The translations under genes were made by a program, and so were the position numbers. A DNA stretch of 64,000 nucleotides. It comes from CAWBXL01 sp963837365 (lineage in GTDB: Bacteria; Acidobacteriota; Terriglobia; Terriglobales; Acidobacteriaceae). The stretch covers positions 1,240,001-1,304,000 of the forward strand of contig CAWIMW010000002.1 of assembly GCA_963837365.1 (NCBI GenBank), written 5' to 3'. The notes under the pieces were generated by a model. The model saw nothing but the letters and a program-made list of their open reading frames with translations. It did no database searches and was not told the DNA's origin. Positions 17,578 to 26,123 of this stretch are shown here, piece by piece. Positions within the stretch are counted from its first letter, which is position 1; every line of letters begins with the position of its first letter.

Positions 17578-18765
17578 ATGGCAGCACGGACGCCGTGGTC
17601 GGTCGGAATCGGAATTGGCCTGATCTTGGCCGCCGTCTCATTTCCATGGGGATGGAAATGGTGGGAGGAGACCCGGTCATGGGTGCCTGTTGATGTACCA
17701 ATATCATTGGCGCCCGGCCACATCAAAACCGGCCAATTTGCAATCAATCTCAGCAGCGACTACGAAATCGAGATCGTGTTGGATGAACGCTTCGATTCCG
17801 AGGGAGTTTCTTGCTTTATGGGGACTGCCTACGGCGATTGCTCTACAGAGCCACACGCATTGCGTGCGTCCTGGACGCTGTCGGACCAAAACGGCGTAAT
17901 AGCTCAAGGCGACAGTGACAAATACCGCCGCATCTCCGGCTTGGGGTGGGGCGACGTTAGCCGCGGGATAGGTATGTTCTCCGTCGGGAGTGGAAAACAT
18001 TATCTGCTGGATGTCCAAATATTGGAGGACGGGAGCCGCCTCAACTCGGGGACGCCTCGCTTGAGGGTCGAGGAGGAAGGGGGGCTCTATTCTCAGTACT
18101 CAGCGTGGGGAGATAGTCTTGGCGGTTGGTGCCTGATTCTCTTCTTGGCTGGATTGGTTCTACTGATCCGCCGGGTTGTCTTGCGTAGCCGCGAGAAACT
18201 CGAAAGAAACAGAATCTCCCTCACCTCGCCAGGCCCACACTCGTTCGAACTTCAGATCAGCAGAGACCCGTCCCAACCCAAAGCGATCCCGGCCTGTTCG
18301 CAATATTTCCAATGGGCGCAAAAACTTCCTCTCCAAAGAAGATTTTCGGCGCTGCCCTCATTTAGTTTGATAGCTGCTCTCGGGCTGAGCTGGCTTATCG
18401 TTTTCTTCATGATATCCAGCCCATTCCCGCAGCGCGGCCTGCTCGTTTATCTGACAAAACCGAGTTCTGCCGGGATTGTCGAGCGGTGGGCTGGGCCTAT
18501 AGTTGTTTACATACAAGACGCTGGATTTCGAATTCCGCCCAGGGTTTATGTGAATTCCAAACTCGTTTCATGGGATCAATTGAGCGATGGGATCAAGGCC
18601 GAGATCAGCCGGCGACCGGAGTGGGTGATCTATGTAAAGGCAGATCCCAATGTGTTATTTGCCAATGTTGCAAATGTAGTAAGTGTTGCCAGGTCATTAC
18701 ATGCCAGGGTTGTGCTGCTTCCTGGTGTGGAGTCCGAGCCTGAGCCTGCAGTGAAGAAACCATAA
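17578..18765 (+). CDS. Three-span membrane protein with an ExbD/TolR-like C-terminal domain
   Basis: A 395-residue protein. The first hydrophobic span is at about residues 8-24. A soluble part follows (25-180), with a possible beta-sandwich and a cysteine pair (VSCFMGTAYGDC). The second span is about 183-200, with a basic stretch after it (RRVVLRSREKLERNR). The third span is about 263-281. From there the sequence closely follows ExbD/TolR: WLIVFFMISSPFPQRGL, then GPIVVYIQDAG, then WVIYVKADPNVLFANVANVV. The ExbD in this window (41259-41696) has VMFVKADDNILFANVASVI at the equivalent place. The membrane helix has no Asp, whereas active ExbD needs one for proton flow. The start is the ATG at 17578, after AGG. 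Function unknown. Confidence 0.75.
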   Translation: MAARTPWSVGIGIGLILAAVSFPWGWKWWEETRSWVPVDVPISLAPGHIKTGQFAINLSSDYEIEIVLDERFDSEGVSCFMGTAYGDCSTEPHALRASWTLSDQNGVIAQGDSDKYRRISGLGWGDVSRGIGMFSVGSGKHYLLDVQILEDGSRLNSGTPRLRVEEEGGLYSQYSAWGDSLGGWCLILFLAGLVLLIRRVVLRSREKLERNRISLTSPGPHSFELQISRDPSQPKAIPACSQYFQWAQKLPLQRRFSALPSFSLIAALGLSWLIVFFMISSPFPQRGLLVYLTKPSSAGIVERWAGPIVVYIQDAGFRIPPRVYVNSKLVSWDQLSDGIKAEISRRPEWVIYVKADPNVLFANVANVVSVARSLHARVVLLPGVESEPEPAVKKP

Positions 18766-18802
18766 CGGCTCGCTTCGCTGGCGCGCAGCCGAGGCGGCCG
18801 CG

Positions 18803-19621
18803 CTACGTGGCCTGTGGAACCTTCCAACCCAATTCCTTCATCACCATCTGTAAATCCTTCCAGGCTTCTTTCTTCTGCCGCGGATCACGCAACAAAAACG
18901 CTGGATGGTAGGTCACCGCCAGCTTGGTTCCACGGAAATCGTACCAGCGGCCACGCATCTCCATCATCGACGCGCTAATTGCCAGCAGGGTTTTGGCCGC
19001 AACTGCTCCCAGCGCCACAATCACTTTCGGCTGGACGACCGCGATCTGCCTCATCAGAAACGGCGAGCACGTCTCGCACTCATCCCGCTCTGGAGTGCGG
19101 TTGCCTGGCGGGCGGCATTTGATGATGTTGGCGATGTAGACGTCCTCACGCTGGATGCCCATGGCTTTGATCATGTTGTTGAGCAACTGGCCGGCGCGGC
19201 CTACGAAGGGTTCTCCTTGAATGTCTTCGTCAGCGCCGGGGGCTTCGCCGATGAACATCAGCTCTGCGGCGGGATTGCCTACTCCGAAGACGATTTGCTT
19301 GCGGCCTTGTTTGTGCAGGACGCAGCGGGTGCAGTCTCCGATATCTTCGCGGATGAGGCGCAAGGCCTCTGCCGGGTTCGCGGCCTTCGATTCCGGCTTG
19401 GGATTGGCTGCGGCGAACATGTCTTCTTCAGCCGTAGGTGCCGCGATCACAGCACTGGCTCTGGGGCTCATGGATTCTCGCAATTCTGGCTGGGGTACTT
19501 CTTCAGGCTGAAGTTCTGCTGCCGTCCCACGACGGTAGAAATCGTAGATTCCTAGCTCGTTGTAGAAACGCAGGCGCTCGGCTAAGGCCTGCTTACGCTG
19601 GGGATCTAGTGTGACCGGCAT
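18803..19621 (-). CDS. Uracil-DNA glycosylase, family 4 (Fe-S)
   Basis: This enzyme removes uracil from DNA. Family 4 features: cysteines C97 and C100 (DCTRCVLHK) with two more in IKCRPPGNRTPERDECETC hold a 4Fe-4S cluster. The active-site motif GEAPGADED is near residue 125, and the later motif is YHPAFLLRDP. An N-terminal extension of about 90 residues of low complexity is longer than in many relatives. The ATG at 19621 is chosen; a GTG at 19636 would add five residues. The stop codon merges with a GCCGCCTCGGCTGC repeat. Confidence 0.93.
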   Translation of the reverse strand: MPVTLDPQRKQALAERLRFYNELGIYDFYRRGTAAELQPEEVPQPELRESMSPRASAVIAAPTAEEDMFAAANPKPESKAANPAEALRLIREDIGDCTRCVLHKQGRKQIVFGVGNPAAELMFIGEAPGADEDIQGEPFVGRAGQLLNNMIKAMGIQREDVYIANIIKCRPPGNRTPERDECETCSPFLMRQIAVVQPKVIVALGAVAAKTLLAISASMMEMRGRWYDFRGTKLAVTYHPAFLLRDPRQKKEAWKDLQMVMKELGWKVPQAT

Positions 19622-19660
19622 CGCAGGTATTCTCACATACCTGGGCCTGAGGTGGAAATC

Positions 19661-19690
19661 GGTTCTCTGTTCCCAGTTCTCAGTTCTCAG
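19661..19690. repeat. AGTTCTC heptad array at the coaBC stop
   Basis: Units GGTTCTC, TGTTCCC, AGTTCTC, AGTTCTC run in order at the end of coaBC. The coaBC stop codon and its last residues (PTEN) are encoded inside this array. The same units recur in-frame inside tgt (48099-48128). Confidence 0.75.
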
Positions 19691-20891
19691 TGGGCATGGC
19701 AGATTTGCGCAGGCGGGTTACCTGATCCAGGACCCGCTGGGCTACGTCCCATTTGGTGGTTTCAGGGACTTCTATGACTTCGTCATGGGTAATGATGGTG
19801 ACCGCGTTGCGGTCAGAGTCGAAGCCCACGCCTTCGCGGGAAACGTCGTTGACCACGATGGCGTCGAGAGATTTCGAGGTCAGCTTCTTGCGGGCGTTTT
19901 CCAGGACATTCTGGGTCTCGGCGGCGAAGCCGATGATGAGCTGGCCCTGCTTGTGGCGGGCGAGTTCGGCCAGAATGTCGGTGGTTGGTTCGAGTTCCAA
20001 GGTCAACGGGCCTTTGCGCTTGATCTTCTGGTCAGCGGCATCTTTGGCCCTGTAGTCCGCTACCGCGGCAGTTTTGATGACGATGCTTGCTTCGGGCAAA
20101 AGCTTTAACACGGCTCGCCGCATTTCTTCCGCAGATTCGACTCTTGTCGTTTCCGCTGCGGCGGGCGGTTTGATCGCAGTCGGCCCGCTTACCAGGAGGA
20201 CACGCGCGCCCCGGCGCAACGCAGCTTCCGCCAAGGCGTAGCCCATGCGCCCGCTGGAACGATTGGTGAGGTAACGGACGGGGTCAATTTTTTCGCGGGT
20301 CGGCCCGGCAGTGATAAGGACAGTCTCCCCAGCCAAATCCTGCGACGCGCCTAAAGCTTCCAGCGCCGCCGCAACGATGGCCTCATTCTCGGCCAGCCGT
20401 CCCGGGCCGGTCATGCCACAGGCCAGATAGCCTTCGCCGGGTTCCACAATCCGCACACCGCGCTTGCGCAGCAGGTCTAAGTTGGCCTGCGTGGCGGGAT
20501 GGTTCCACATGTTGACGTTCATGGCGGGGGCAACAACTACCGGCGCGGTAGTGGCCAGATACAGAGTCGTTAAAAAGTCATTGGCGATCCCTTGCGCGAA
20601 CTTGGCGAGCACGTCGGCGGTTGCGGGCGCTACCAGCAAAGCATCTATCGCCTGGGCGACGGCAATGTGCTCGACTGCGGAATCAATGTTGGGTTGTTCG
20701 TTTCCGGAAGAAAAAAGATCGGTAATGACTTTCTCACCGGAGAGCGCGGCAAAGGTGAGGGGGCGGACAAATTCCTGCGCGGCTTGGGTCATGATGACCT
20801 GCACGCGCAATCCACGATCTTGCAGCAGGCGAACGATTTCCGCCGCCTTATAGGCTGCAATACCGCCGCTCACACCCAGGGCTACTTTCAT
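19680..20891 (-). CDS. coaBC: Bifunctional phosphopantothenoylcysteine decarboxylase / phosphopantothenate-cysteine ligase
   Basis: It catalyses two consecutive steps of coenzyme A synthesis. The N-terminal flavin-binding decarboxylase carries ALGVSGGIAAYKA, VEHIAVAQAIDALLVAPAT, the substrate-clamp motif PAMNVNMWNHPA, and the catalytic region YLACGMTGPGRLAE. The C-terminal ligase has GPTREKIDPVRYLTNRSSG and the lysine-rich KIKRKG. At 403 residues it has the usual length. rpoZ and gmk are directly upstream, as in many bacteria. Its last residues and stop codon fall within a heptad repeat. Confidence 0.97.
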   Translation of the reverse strand: MKVALGVSGGIAAYKAAEIVRLLQDRGLRVQVIMTQAAQEFVRPLTFAALSGEKVITDLFSSGNEQPNIDSAVEHIAVAQAIDALLVAPATADVLAKFAQGIANDFLTTLYLATTAPVVVAPAMNVNMWNHPATQANLDLLRKRGVRIVEPGEGYLACGMTGPGRLAENEAIVAAALEALGASQDLAGETVLITAGPTREKIDPVRYLTNRSSGRMGYALAEAALRRGARVLLVSGPTAIKPPAAAETTRVESAEEMRRAVLKLLPEASIVIKTAAVADYRAKDAADQKIKRKGPLTLELEPTTDILAELARHKQGQLIIGFAAETQNVLENARKKLTSKSLDAIVVNDVSREGVGFDSDRNAVTIITHDEVIEVPETTKWDVAQRVLDQVTRLRKSAMPTEN

Positions 20892-20910
20892 GGGAAGAAC
20901 CTTGCTCGCT

Positions 20911-20940
20911 CACCGGGCGGGGACGCCCCGGTGCTCCATT
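20911..20940. repeat. GGGCGGGGACGCCC hairpin between rpoZ and coaBC
   Basis: CACCGGGCGGGGACGCCCCG is an imperfect hairpin in the gap between rpoZ and coaBC, with CTCCA to its right. The same core recurs at 26812-26829, 26880-26894 and 63069-63090, always within a few bases of a stop codon on the minus strand. Confidence 0.65.
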
Positions 20941-20944
20941 AAAC

Positions 20945-21184
20945 CTAGGCCTGGCCTACGGCGTTATCCAGCACCTCAGCCGCCGCCGCGGTGGCTGACT
21001 CGCCAGCCAAATCCGTTTTCTCCCACTTCACTTTGCCGGCCTTGATTTCATCCTGCGCGATGCGGCAGGGTTTGCGGGAAGGGGTCTCGATTACTGGAGG
21101 AGCGCCACCTTGCAGCTGGCGGGCGCGCCGTGCGGCCACCAGGATGTACCGGTAATTACTGTCGAATCCGTCCATCAACTTCAT
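20945..21184 (-). CDS. rpoZ: RNA polymerase omega subunit
   Basis: Omega assists assembly of RNA polymerase around beta'. The conserved core is SNYRYILVAARRARQLQ, followed by CRIAQDEIKAGKVKW. I start at the ATG at 21184, which has GGGAG seven bases upstream and gives 79 residues, normal for omega. A longer frame from 21220 would overlap gmk and has no such site. The C-terminal tail is alanine-rich. It follows gmk on the same strand, a common gene order. Confidence 0.92.
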   Translation of the reverse strand: MKLMDGFDSNYRYILVAARRARQLQGGAPPVIETPSRKPCRIAQDEIKAGKVKWEKTDLAGESATAAAAEVLDNAVGQA

Positions 21185-21200
21185 AAAATTCTCCCAGCCG

Positions 21201-21893
21201 CTAACTGCTTGCGGCACCATCGCTGCTGCGAAACGAATCCAGGATCGGCTTCACTTTTTCTCGCATGTTCACCAGTTGGCAGCGCTCGGCCCGCGACAAA
21301 ATTCCCGTATCTTGGGTGCTTCCTACTGAACCTGTGCGCTTGAACCTCTCTGCGAGCAGGACCGACCGCAAGTTTTCCGTAGACTCCTCCAGCCGGTCAT
21401 TGATCAAAATATAGTCGTATTTTGGGTAATTCTCAATCTCCCGAGTGGCCGTGGCCATTCGGCGCTGGATGACCTGGTCCGAATCCTCGCTGCGGCGGCG
21501 CAACCGCCACTCCAGGATCTGGCGGTTGGGCGGGAGGATGAAGATGCTTACTGCTTCTGGCAGTTTTTGTTTGATTTGTGCGGCCCCTTGTACGTCAATG
21601 TCAAGCAGTAGATCGTGTTCTTTTTCCGTGGCTTCACGCAGGAAGCGGCGGGCCGTGCCGTACCAGTTTGTGTGGACATCGGCATGCTCAAGGAATTCAT
21701 CCTTACGGAGCATCTCCTCAAAGTCCGTGCGGGAAACGAAATAATATTCCAGTCCATTTTGCTCACTGCCGCGCGGGGCGCGCGTGGTGTAGGAGATGGA
21801 GAACGCAAGCCCAGGAACAAGCTTGCGAACTTCATTGACTAGCGTGGATTTCCCCGAGCCCGACGGCGCGGAGATGATGTAGATGCCGATCAT
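21201..21893 (-). CDS. gmk: Guanylate kinase
   Basis: Guanylate kinase converts GMP to GDP with ATP, feeding GTP and (p)ppGpp pools. The P-loop SAPSGSGKSTL is near residues 8-18. The GMP-binding segment TTRAPRGSEQNGLEYYFVS, LDIDVQGAAQIK and the lid-region arginines RLRRRSED are all in place. The length of 230 is slightly longer than average, with a short C-terminal extension (LVNMREKVKPILDSFRSSDG). Its start overlaps the yicC stop by 4 bp. Confidence 0.97.
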   Translation of the reverse strand: MIGIYIISAPSGSGKSTLVNEVRKLVPGLAFSISYTTRAPRGSEQNGLEYYFVSRTDFEEMLRKDEFLEHADVHTNWYGTARRFLREATEKEHDLLLDIDVQGAAQIKQKLPEAVSIFILPPNRQILEWRLRRRSEDSDQVIQRRMATATREIENYPKYDYILINDRLEESTENLRSVLLAERFKRTGSVGSTQDTGILSRAERCQLVNMREKVKPILDSFRSSDGAASS

Positions 21894-22792
21894 TCGATGT
21901 TCTGCACCTGCTCGCGGACTTTCTCGATCTCGGACTTGATAGCCAGTCCGGATTCGGTGATGTTCAACGCCTCGCCAGCCAGGCCGGAAGTTTTGGACAG
22001 CAGCGTGTTGGCCTCACGGTTCATTTCTTGCAATAGGAAGTCCAGTTTCTTACCCAGTTCTCCGCCCTGGTCCAGCATGCCGATGAAATGCTTTACGTGG
22101 GTATCGAGTCGCACCAGTTCTTCTTGGATGTCACTGCGGTCTACCAGTAATGCGGCTTCCTGCAAGATGCGGTCGGGGTCGACCTGTGTGCTGAGTAATT
22201 CCTGCATGCGTGACTTCAATTTCTCTGCGTAGGTTTGCAGGACTACCTTGCGGTGCTTCTCGATGCTGAATGCGGCTTTCTGGATGTGATCCAGGCGGGT
22301 GCGGAGTTCTTTGTCGATTCCTTTACCTTCTTCTTCCCGCATCTGATTCAACTTTTGCAGCGCCTCTTCTGTTTTAGCCAGGACAGCGGCTTCCAGTTCC
22401 TCATCGGCAGGAAGGGCACCTGAGTCCAGCGCTCCGGGAATACGGAGGATTACGTTAAGGTCTGGGTCCGTGGCCAGGCTGAACTCGGCTGCCGCAGCGC
22501 GGAAGGCTTGGATGTAGCCGCTTACCAGCTGACGATTGAGTGCGAGGCCATTGTCTCCGGAGCGATCAACGTTGAGTGAGAGTTCCACATGTCCACGGGC
22601 AATTTTCTCTTTGAAAAGGCGGCGCAGTTTCATCTCCAGCGCATCGGTTTCGGACGGCATGCGGAAGTGCAGGTCGAGAAAACGGTGATTGACTGACTTG
22701 AGAGACACAGTGAAGCCGAGCTGTCCTTTGTTCTGCGGGGCGGACAACTGGCCTTTTACTTGCGCGAATCCCGTCATGGATCGAATGGGCAT
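21890..22792 (-). CDS. yicC: YicC family endoribonuclease-like protein
   Basis: This belongs to the YicC family, linked to stationary phase and reported to act as an RNA endonuclease. Family features: IRSMTGFAQVKGQL at the N-terminus, VSLKSVNHRFLDLHFRMP, and EEGKGIDKELRTRLDHI in the middle. The C-terminal segment DIQEELVRLDTHVKHF leads into KLDFLLQEMNREANTLLSK, the best-known signature. The length of 300 residues fits. The yicC-gmk-rpoZ order is typical of many bacteria. Only family-level function can be claimed. Confidence 0.94.
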   Translation of the reverse strand: MPIRSMTGFAQVKGQLSAPQNKGQLGFTVSLKSVNHRFLDLHFRMPSETDALEMKLRRLFKEKIARGHVELSLNVDRSGDNGLALNRQLVSGYIQAFRAAAAEFSLATDPDLNVILRIPGALDSGALPADEELEAAVLAKTEEALQKLNQMREEEGKGIDKELRTRLDHIQKAAFSIEKHRKVVLQTYAEKLKSRMQELLSTQVDPDRILQEAALLVDRSDIQEELVRLDTHVKHFIGMLDQGGELGKKLDFLLQEMNREANTLLSKTSGLAGEALNITESGLAIKSEIEKVREQVQNIE

Positions 22793-22795
22793 GGA

Positions 22796-24670
22796 TTATT
22801 GCCTCAGCGGCGCCTCGCTTATTTTGGGCGATTCTAAATCGATGAACTGCAAATCATACAACCGGCGGTAGGTACCCAGCTTGTTCATAAGTTCTTCATG
22901 GGACCCGATGTCGGCAATGCGGCCATCTTCAATCACCACAATGCGGTCGGCACGGCGGACGGTAGAGAGACGGTGCGCGATGACCACCACGGTACGGCCG
23001 ACCATCAGGTTATGTAACGCGGATTGCACCAGGGCTTCAGACTCCGAGTCCAGCGCGGAAGTGGCTTCGTCGAGAATCAGGATGGGAGCGTTCTTCAGGA
23101 TGGCGCGGGCAATGGCGATGCGCTGGCGCTCCCCGCCGGAAAGGCGGACGCCGCGTTCCCCGATTGTGGTGTTATAGCCGGACGGGAGTTCGGAGATGAA
23201 GTCATGCGCCAGAGCCGCCTGGGCGGCTTGCTCAACTGTTTTTTGTGAGACACCGGGCTGGCCGTAGGCAATGTTGTTGCGCAGGCTGTCATTGAAAAGC
23301 ACGGTTTCCTGGGTAACCACTCCAATCTGTGATCGCAATGAAGCCAACGTGACATCGCGGATATCGTTGCCATCAATGGTCAAGCGGCCTGAGGTCACAT
23401 CGAAAAAACGGGGGATCAAATGCACCAGCGTGCTCTTACCGGCGCCGCTGGAGCCGACTACTGCCAACACCTCTCCCGCTTTCACTTCCAGATTGATGTC
23501 CGACAGAATCTCGCGGGCCTCTTTCCCCTCCGCCTCGTAAGAGAACCCTACGTGGTCAAAGCGTATGCTGCGAGCGAATTTCGCCAGGACGGCGGCGTTG
23601 GGTTTTTCGGGGACGGTGTCTTCGCTGTCCATGAATTGAAACAGTTGCGACGACGCGCCCAGGGCCTGCTGGAAACTGTTATTGAAAACGGCGAATTTGC
23701 GGACCGGATTGTAGAGACTGACTACTGCGGCAACGAATGCCCCAAATGTGCCTATCGTGAACACGCCGTGCACGATCTGGTCGCGCCCCAGGAGAAGCAA
23801 CAGAGCGAAAGCGATGGCCCCAAAAATATCCATCAGCGGAGAACTGATGGCTGCTGCTGCCACCGACCGCATGTTGGCCCGGAATAACTTCAGAGCAGCC
23901 TGGCGAAAGCGCGAAATTTCCCATGACTCCATGCTGAACGCCTTCACGATGCGGTTGCCGGTAATGGTTTCCTGAAGAATGTTCTGCACGTCGGCCAGTT
24001 TGTCTTGTCCGGTCCGGGTGGTGCTGCGGACTCTCCGGCCAATTCGCGTCACCGAAACAATAATGAAGGGCACAAACAACAGTAGGACCCAGGCCAGCTC
24101 GCGGCCGAGAAAGATGACCGCAGCCGCGGTAAATATGAATGTAAAAATCTGCTGCAAGAATTCCGCTAGGACACTCGACATCGCGTATTGCACCCGCTCG
24201 ATGTCATTGATGATGGTAGAAATGAGGGTCCCAGTGGTGTGTTTTTGAAAAAATGCCGCCGAGCGCCGCAGTACTGAGTTGTACAGATTGTTCCGCAGAT
24301 CGGTGACCATGCCGAACCCGGCATGGCTCACCAGATAGGTCCCGGCATAATCGCAAATGCCTTTCAGAACGGTGGATGCGACCACCGCAAAGGCCACAAT
24401 CGTCCAGGCGTTATGAAAGTGCGAGGGAACAAACTGCTGCAAGTAGATGGTTTTGTTGAAGTGGGGAATGGTCAGAAGCTGTATGTTTTCCGAGCCGGAC
24501 GCCGGATTCAATACGCGGTCAAGGACGGGCTTGAAAAGCACGATGCGAAACGCATCGAAAAAACCGACTCCTGCCAATAACACAATCCCGGGAATGAACT
24601 GCAACCAATAAGGAATGACGTATCGCACAAGGCGCATGAGCTGCCGCAGAGGGGAGTCGGGTGCTGGCAT
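22796..24670 (-). CDS. msbA: ABC transporter, MsbA-like lipid exporter (fused permease/ATPase)
   Basis: A 624-residue half-transporter. About six membrane spans occupy the first 340 residues (for instance YWLQFIPGIVLLAGVGFF and AWVLLLFVPFIIVSVTRI). The ATPase follows, with Walker A GSSGAGKSTL, the signature LSGGERQRIAIARAI and Walker B ILILDEATSALD. This architecture fits MsbA-type flippases of lipid A and phospholipids, although other multidrug exporters share it. It lies beside lipid/LPS-unrelated genes (yicC, rapZ), so the substrate is an inference. The stop is 3 bp before the yicC start. Confidence 0.85.
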   Translation of the reverse strand: MPAPDSPLRQLMRLVRYVIPYWLQFIPGIVLLAGVGFFDAFRIVLFKPVLDRVLNPASGSENIQLLTIPHFNKTIYLQQFVPSHFHNAWTIVAFAVVASTVLKGICDYAGTYLVSHAGFGMVTDLRNNLYNSVLRRSAAFFQKHTTGTLISTIINDIERVQYAMSSVLAEFLQQIFTFIFTAAAVIFLGRELAWVLLLFVPFIIVSVTRIGRRVRSTTRTGQDKLADVQNILQETITGNRIVKAFSMESWEISRFRQAALKLFRANMRSVAAAAISSPLMDIFGAIAFALLLLLGRDQIVHGVFTIGTFGAFVAAVVSLYNPVRKFAVFNNSFQQALGASSQLFQFMDSEDTVPEKPNAAVLAKFARSIRFDHVGFSYEAEGKEAREILSDINLEVKAGEVLAVVGSSGAGKSTLVHLIPRFFDVTSGRLTIDGNDIRDVTLASLRSQIGVVTQETVLFNDSLRNNIAYGQPGVSQKTVEQAAQAALAHDFISELPSGYNTTIGERGVRLSGGERQRIAIARAILKNAPILILDEATSALDSESEALVQSALHNLMVGRTVVVIAHRLSTVRRADRIVVIEDGRIADIGSHEELMNKLGTYRRLYDLQFIDLESPKISEAPLRQ

Positions 24671-24705
24671 TTACGTACGCTATTTTACTTTAGCCGCGCG
24701 TAGCT

Positions 24706-24765
24706 GGTCTTTGGTCTTTGGCTTTTGGTCGTTAGCCAGCGACTGACGACCAAAGACCAACGACT
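24706..24765. repeat. GGTCTTT/GACCAAA heptad hairpin at the rapZ stop
   Basis: Units run GGTCTTT, GGTCTTT, GGCTTTT, GGTCGTT, then GACCAAA, GACCAAC on the other arm. TTTGGTCGT and ACGACCAAA pair as a 9-bp stem. The rapZ stop codon (24764-24766) shares its first two bases with the array end. Confidence 0.75.
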
Positions 24766-25678
24766 ATTTCGGGCTGTCCCGGTGCACAACTTTGACCCGG
24801 TACCCGGCCTTCTTCAGCCTCTTACTGACCTCTTCAGCAATCATCACCGAACGGTGCTGGCCTCCGGTACATCCGAAAGCAATCGTCAGATAGCTTTTGC
24901 CCTCATGGATGTAGTGAGGAAGCAAGTACACCAATAGCTGAGAAATACGCTGAATGAATTCCCGCGTCTGAGGGAAGGAACGGATGTATTTTGCAACTTT
25001 AGGATCGCGCCCAGTCAGGGGACGGAACTCGGGGATGAAGTGTGGATTGGGCAGAAAGCGCACATCGAACATGAGATCCGCATCCTCCGGGACGCCGTGG
25101 CGGAAGCCGAAACTGACGCATGACACCAGTGTGCTCTTCTCGGACTCTTTGCGCTGAAAGCGGGCGGTCACGTAGGCGCGCAGTTCGTGAACATTGAATT
25201 TTGAAGTGTCCACCACCAGGTCGGCGATGGCGCGGATGGCGTGCAGGCGCTGGCGCTCATTGGCCAGCGATGTTTTTACCGGGGAGTTGGTCCCCAGAGG
25301 GTGCGGGCGGCGGGTTTCGCTGAAGCGGCGCAGCAGAATTGCGTCTTGCGCCTCCAGGAAAAGGACCTTGGTGGGCAGGACCCGCTTGACTGCTTTGATG
25401 ATGTCGGGAAGCTCCCCGAGTTGCGCGCCTTCGCGTACATCCACCACCAGCGCGGTCCGTTCGATTTCCGAGGATGTCCCTACCAGTTCGGCAAAGCGAG
25501 GGATCAGGCCTACCGGCAAATTGTCCACGCAATAGTAGCCCAGGTCTTCAAAAGCCTTGAGGACGGAGGCCTTCCCTGACCCGCTCATGCCGGTGATGAT
25601 GACAACCTCGCCGGGTCCGCGAGTGCCCAGCCCGGGCATGGGGCTGACTGGTGGTTTGGTGGTTTTTCGGCGCGCCAT
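24764..25678 (-). CDS. rapZ: RapZ-type RNase adapter / nucleotide-binding protein
   Basis: RapZ (YvcJ family) is a P-loop protein that in enterobacteria guides RNase E to the regulatory RNA GlmZ and senses glucosamine-6-phosphate. Motifs: ITGMSGSGKASVLKAFEDLG, YYCVDNLPVGLIP, and the C-terminal FGCTGGQHRSVMIAEE, which contains the conserved HRS. In the P-loop the residue after lysine is Ala instead of Ser/Thr. At 304 residues the length fits. Enterobacterial GlmZ is not expected here, so its partner is unknown. Confidence 0.92.
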   Translation of the reverse strand: MARRKTTKPPVSPMPGLGTRGPGEVVIITGMSGSGKASVLKAFEDLGYYCVDNLPVGLIPRFAELVGTSSEIERTALVVDVREGAQLGELPDIIKAVKRVLPTKVLFLEAQDAILLRRFSETRRPHPLGTNSPVKTSLANERQRLHAIRAIADLVVDTSKFNVHELRAYVTARFQRKESEKSTLVSCVSFGFRHGVPEDADLMFDVRFLPNPHFIPEFRPLTGRDPKVAKYIRSFPQTREFIQRISQLLVYLLPHYIHEGKSYLTIAFGCTGGQHRSVMIAEEVSKRLKKAGYRVKVVHRDSPK

Positions 25679-25750
25679 CTTGATTTGATGGTAGCAGGGT
25701 GGCGGACGAAGCAGATACGTGACTCCGCAGGTTTTATGCGGTTGCTAGTA

Positions 25751-25951
25751 TCAAACGCGGAACGGTGCGCTCAGCAGCCGGGCCGGCAGGGTAACCACGG
25801 CCCAGACCAAACTCAACGCTCCATTGACTGCGATCCCGACCAGACGGAAGGGCACCAGGAGCAACCATATGATCGGATAGGCGACCAGCGCAAGCAACGC
25901 CAAAGGCCAGCAAAGCACGAACAATATGCACCACAGAAGGAATGTGAACAT
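25751..25951 (-). CDS. Hypothetical small membrane protein
   Basis: A 66-residue protein, almost entirely hydrophobic: FTFLLWCILFVLCWPLALLA is the first span and IIWLLLVPFRLVGIAVNGAL begins the second. A GGGAGG ribosome-binding site precedes the ATG at 25951, which supports this start over the frame open from 26008. No family recognised. It sits alone between rapZ and a hydrolase gene. Confidence 0.6.
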   Translation of the reverse strand: MFTFLLWCILFVLCWPLALLALVAYPIIWLLLVPFRLVGIAVNGALSLVWAVVTLPARLLSAPFRV

Positions 25952-26080
25952 GGGGTTGCCTCCCACTCTATGATACGGCCTGCTGCGGCGAATTGTTCCC
26001 TCTGCCATCTCTGCTTGCGGCAGTTCTCGGCGTACTCTGCGTTTAAGGTTTACTTGCTGGTAGGCAAATCAAAAGCTTGG

Positions 26081-26123
26081 ACCGCAGAGGACGCAGAGGT
26101 TGCGCGGAGTTCACAGAGAAAAG
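26081..26123. repeat. CGCAGAGG-type repeat at the hydrolase stop
   Basis: On the plus strand it reads ACCGCAGAGGACGCAGAGG and continues to TTCACAGAGAAAA. On the minus strand it begins directly after the TAG of the hydrolase gene. folC carries a relative (2102-2124), and the panB-panC repeat shares the CACAGAGAAAA end. Confidence 0.6.
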
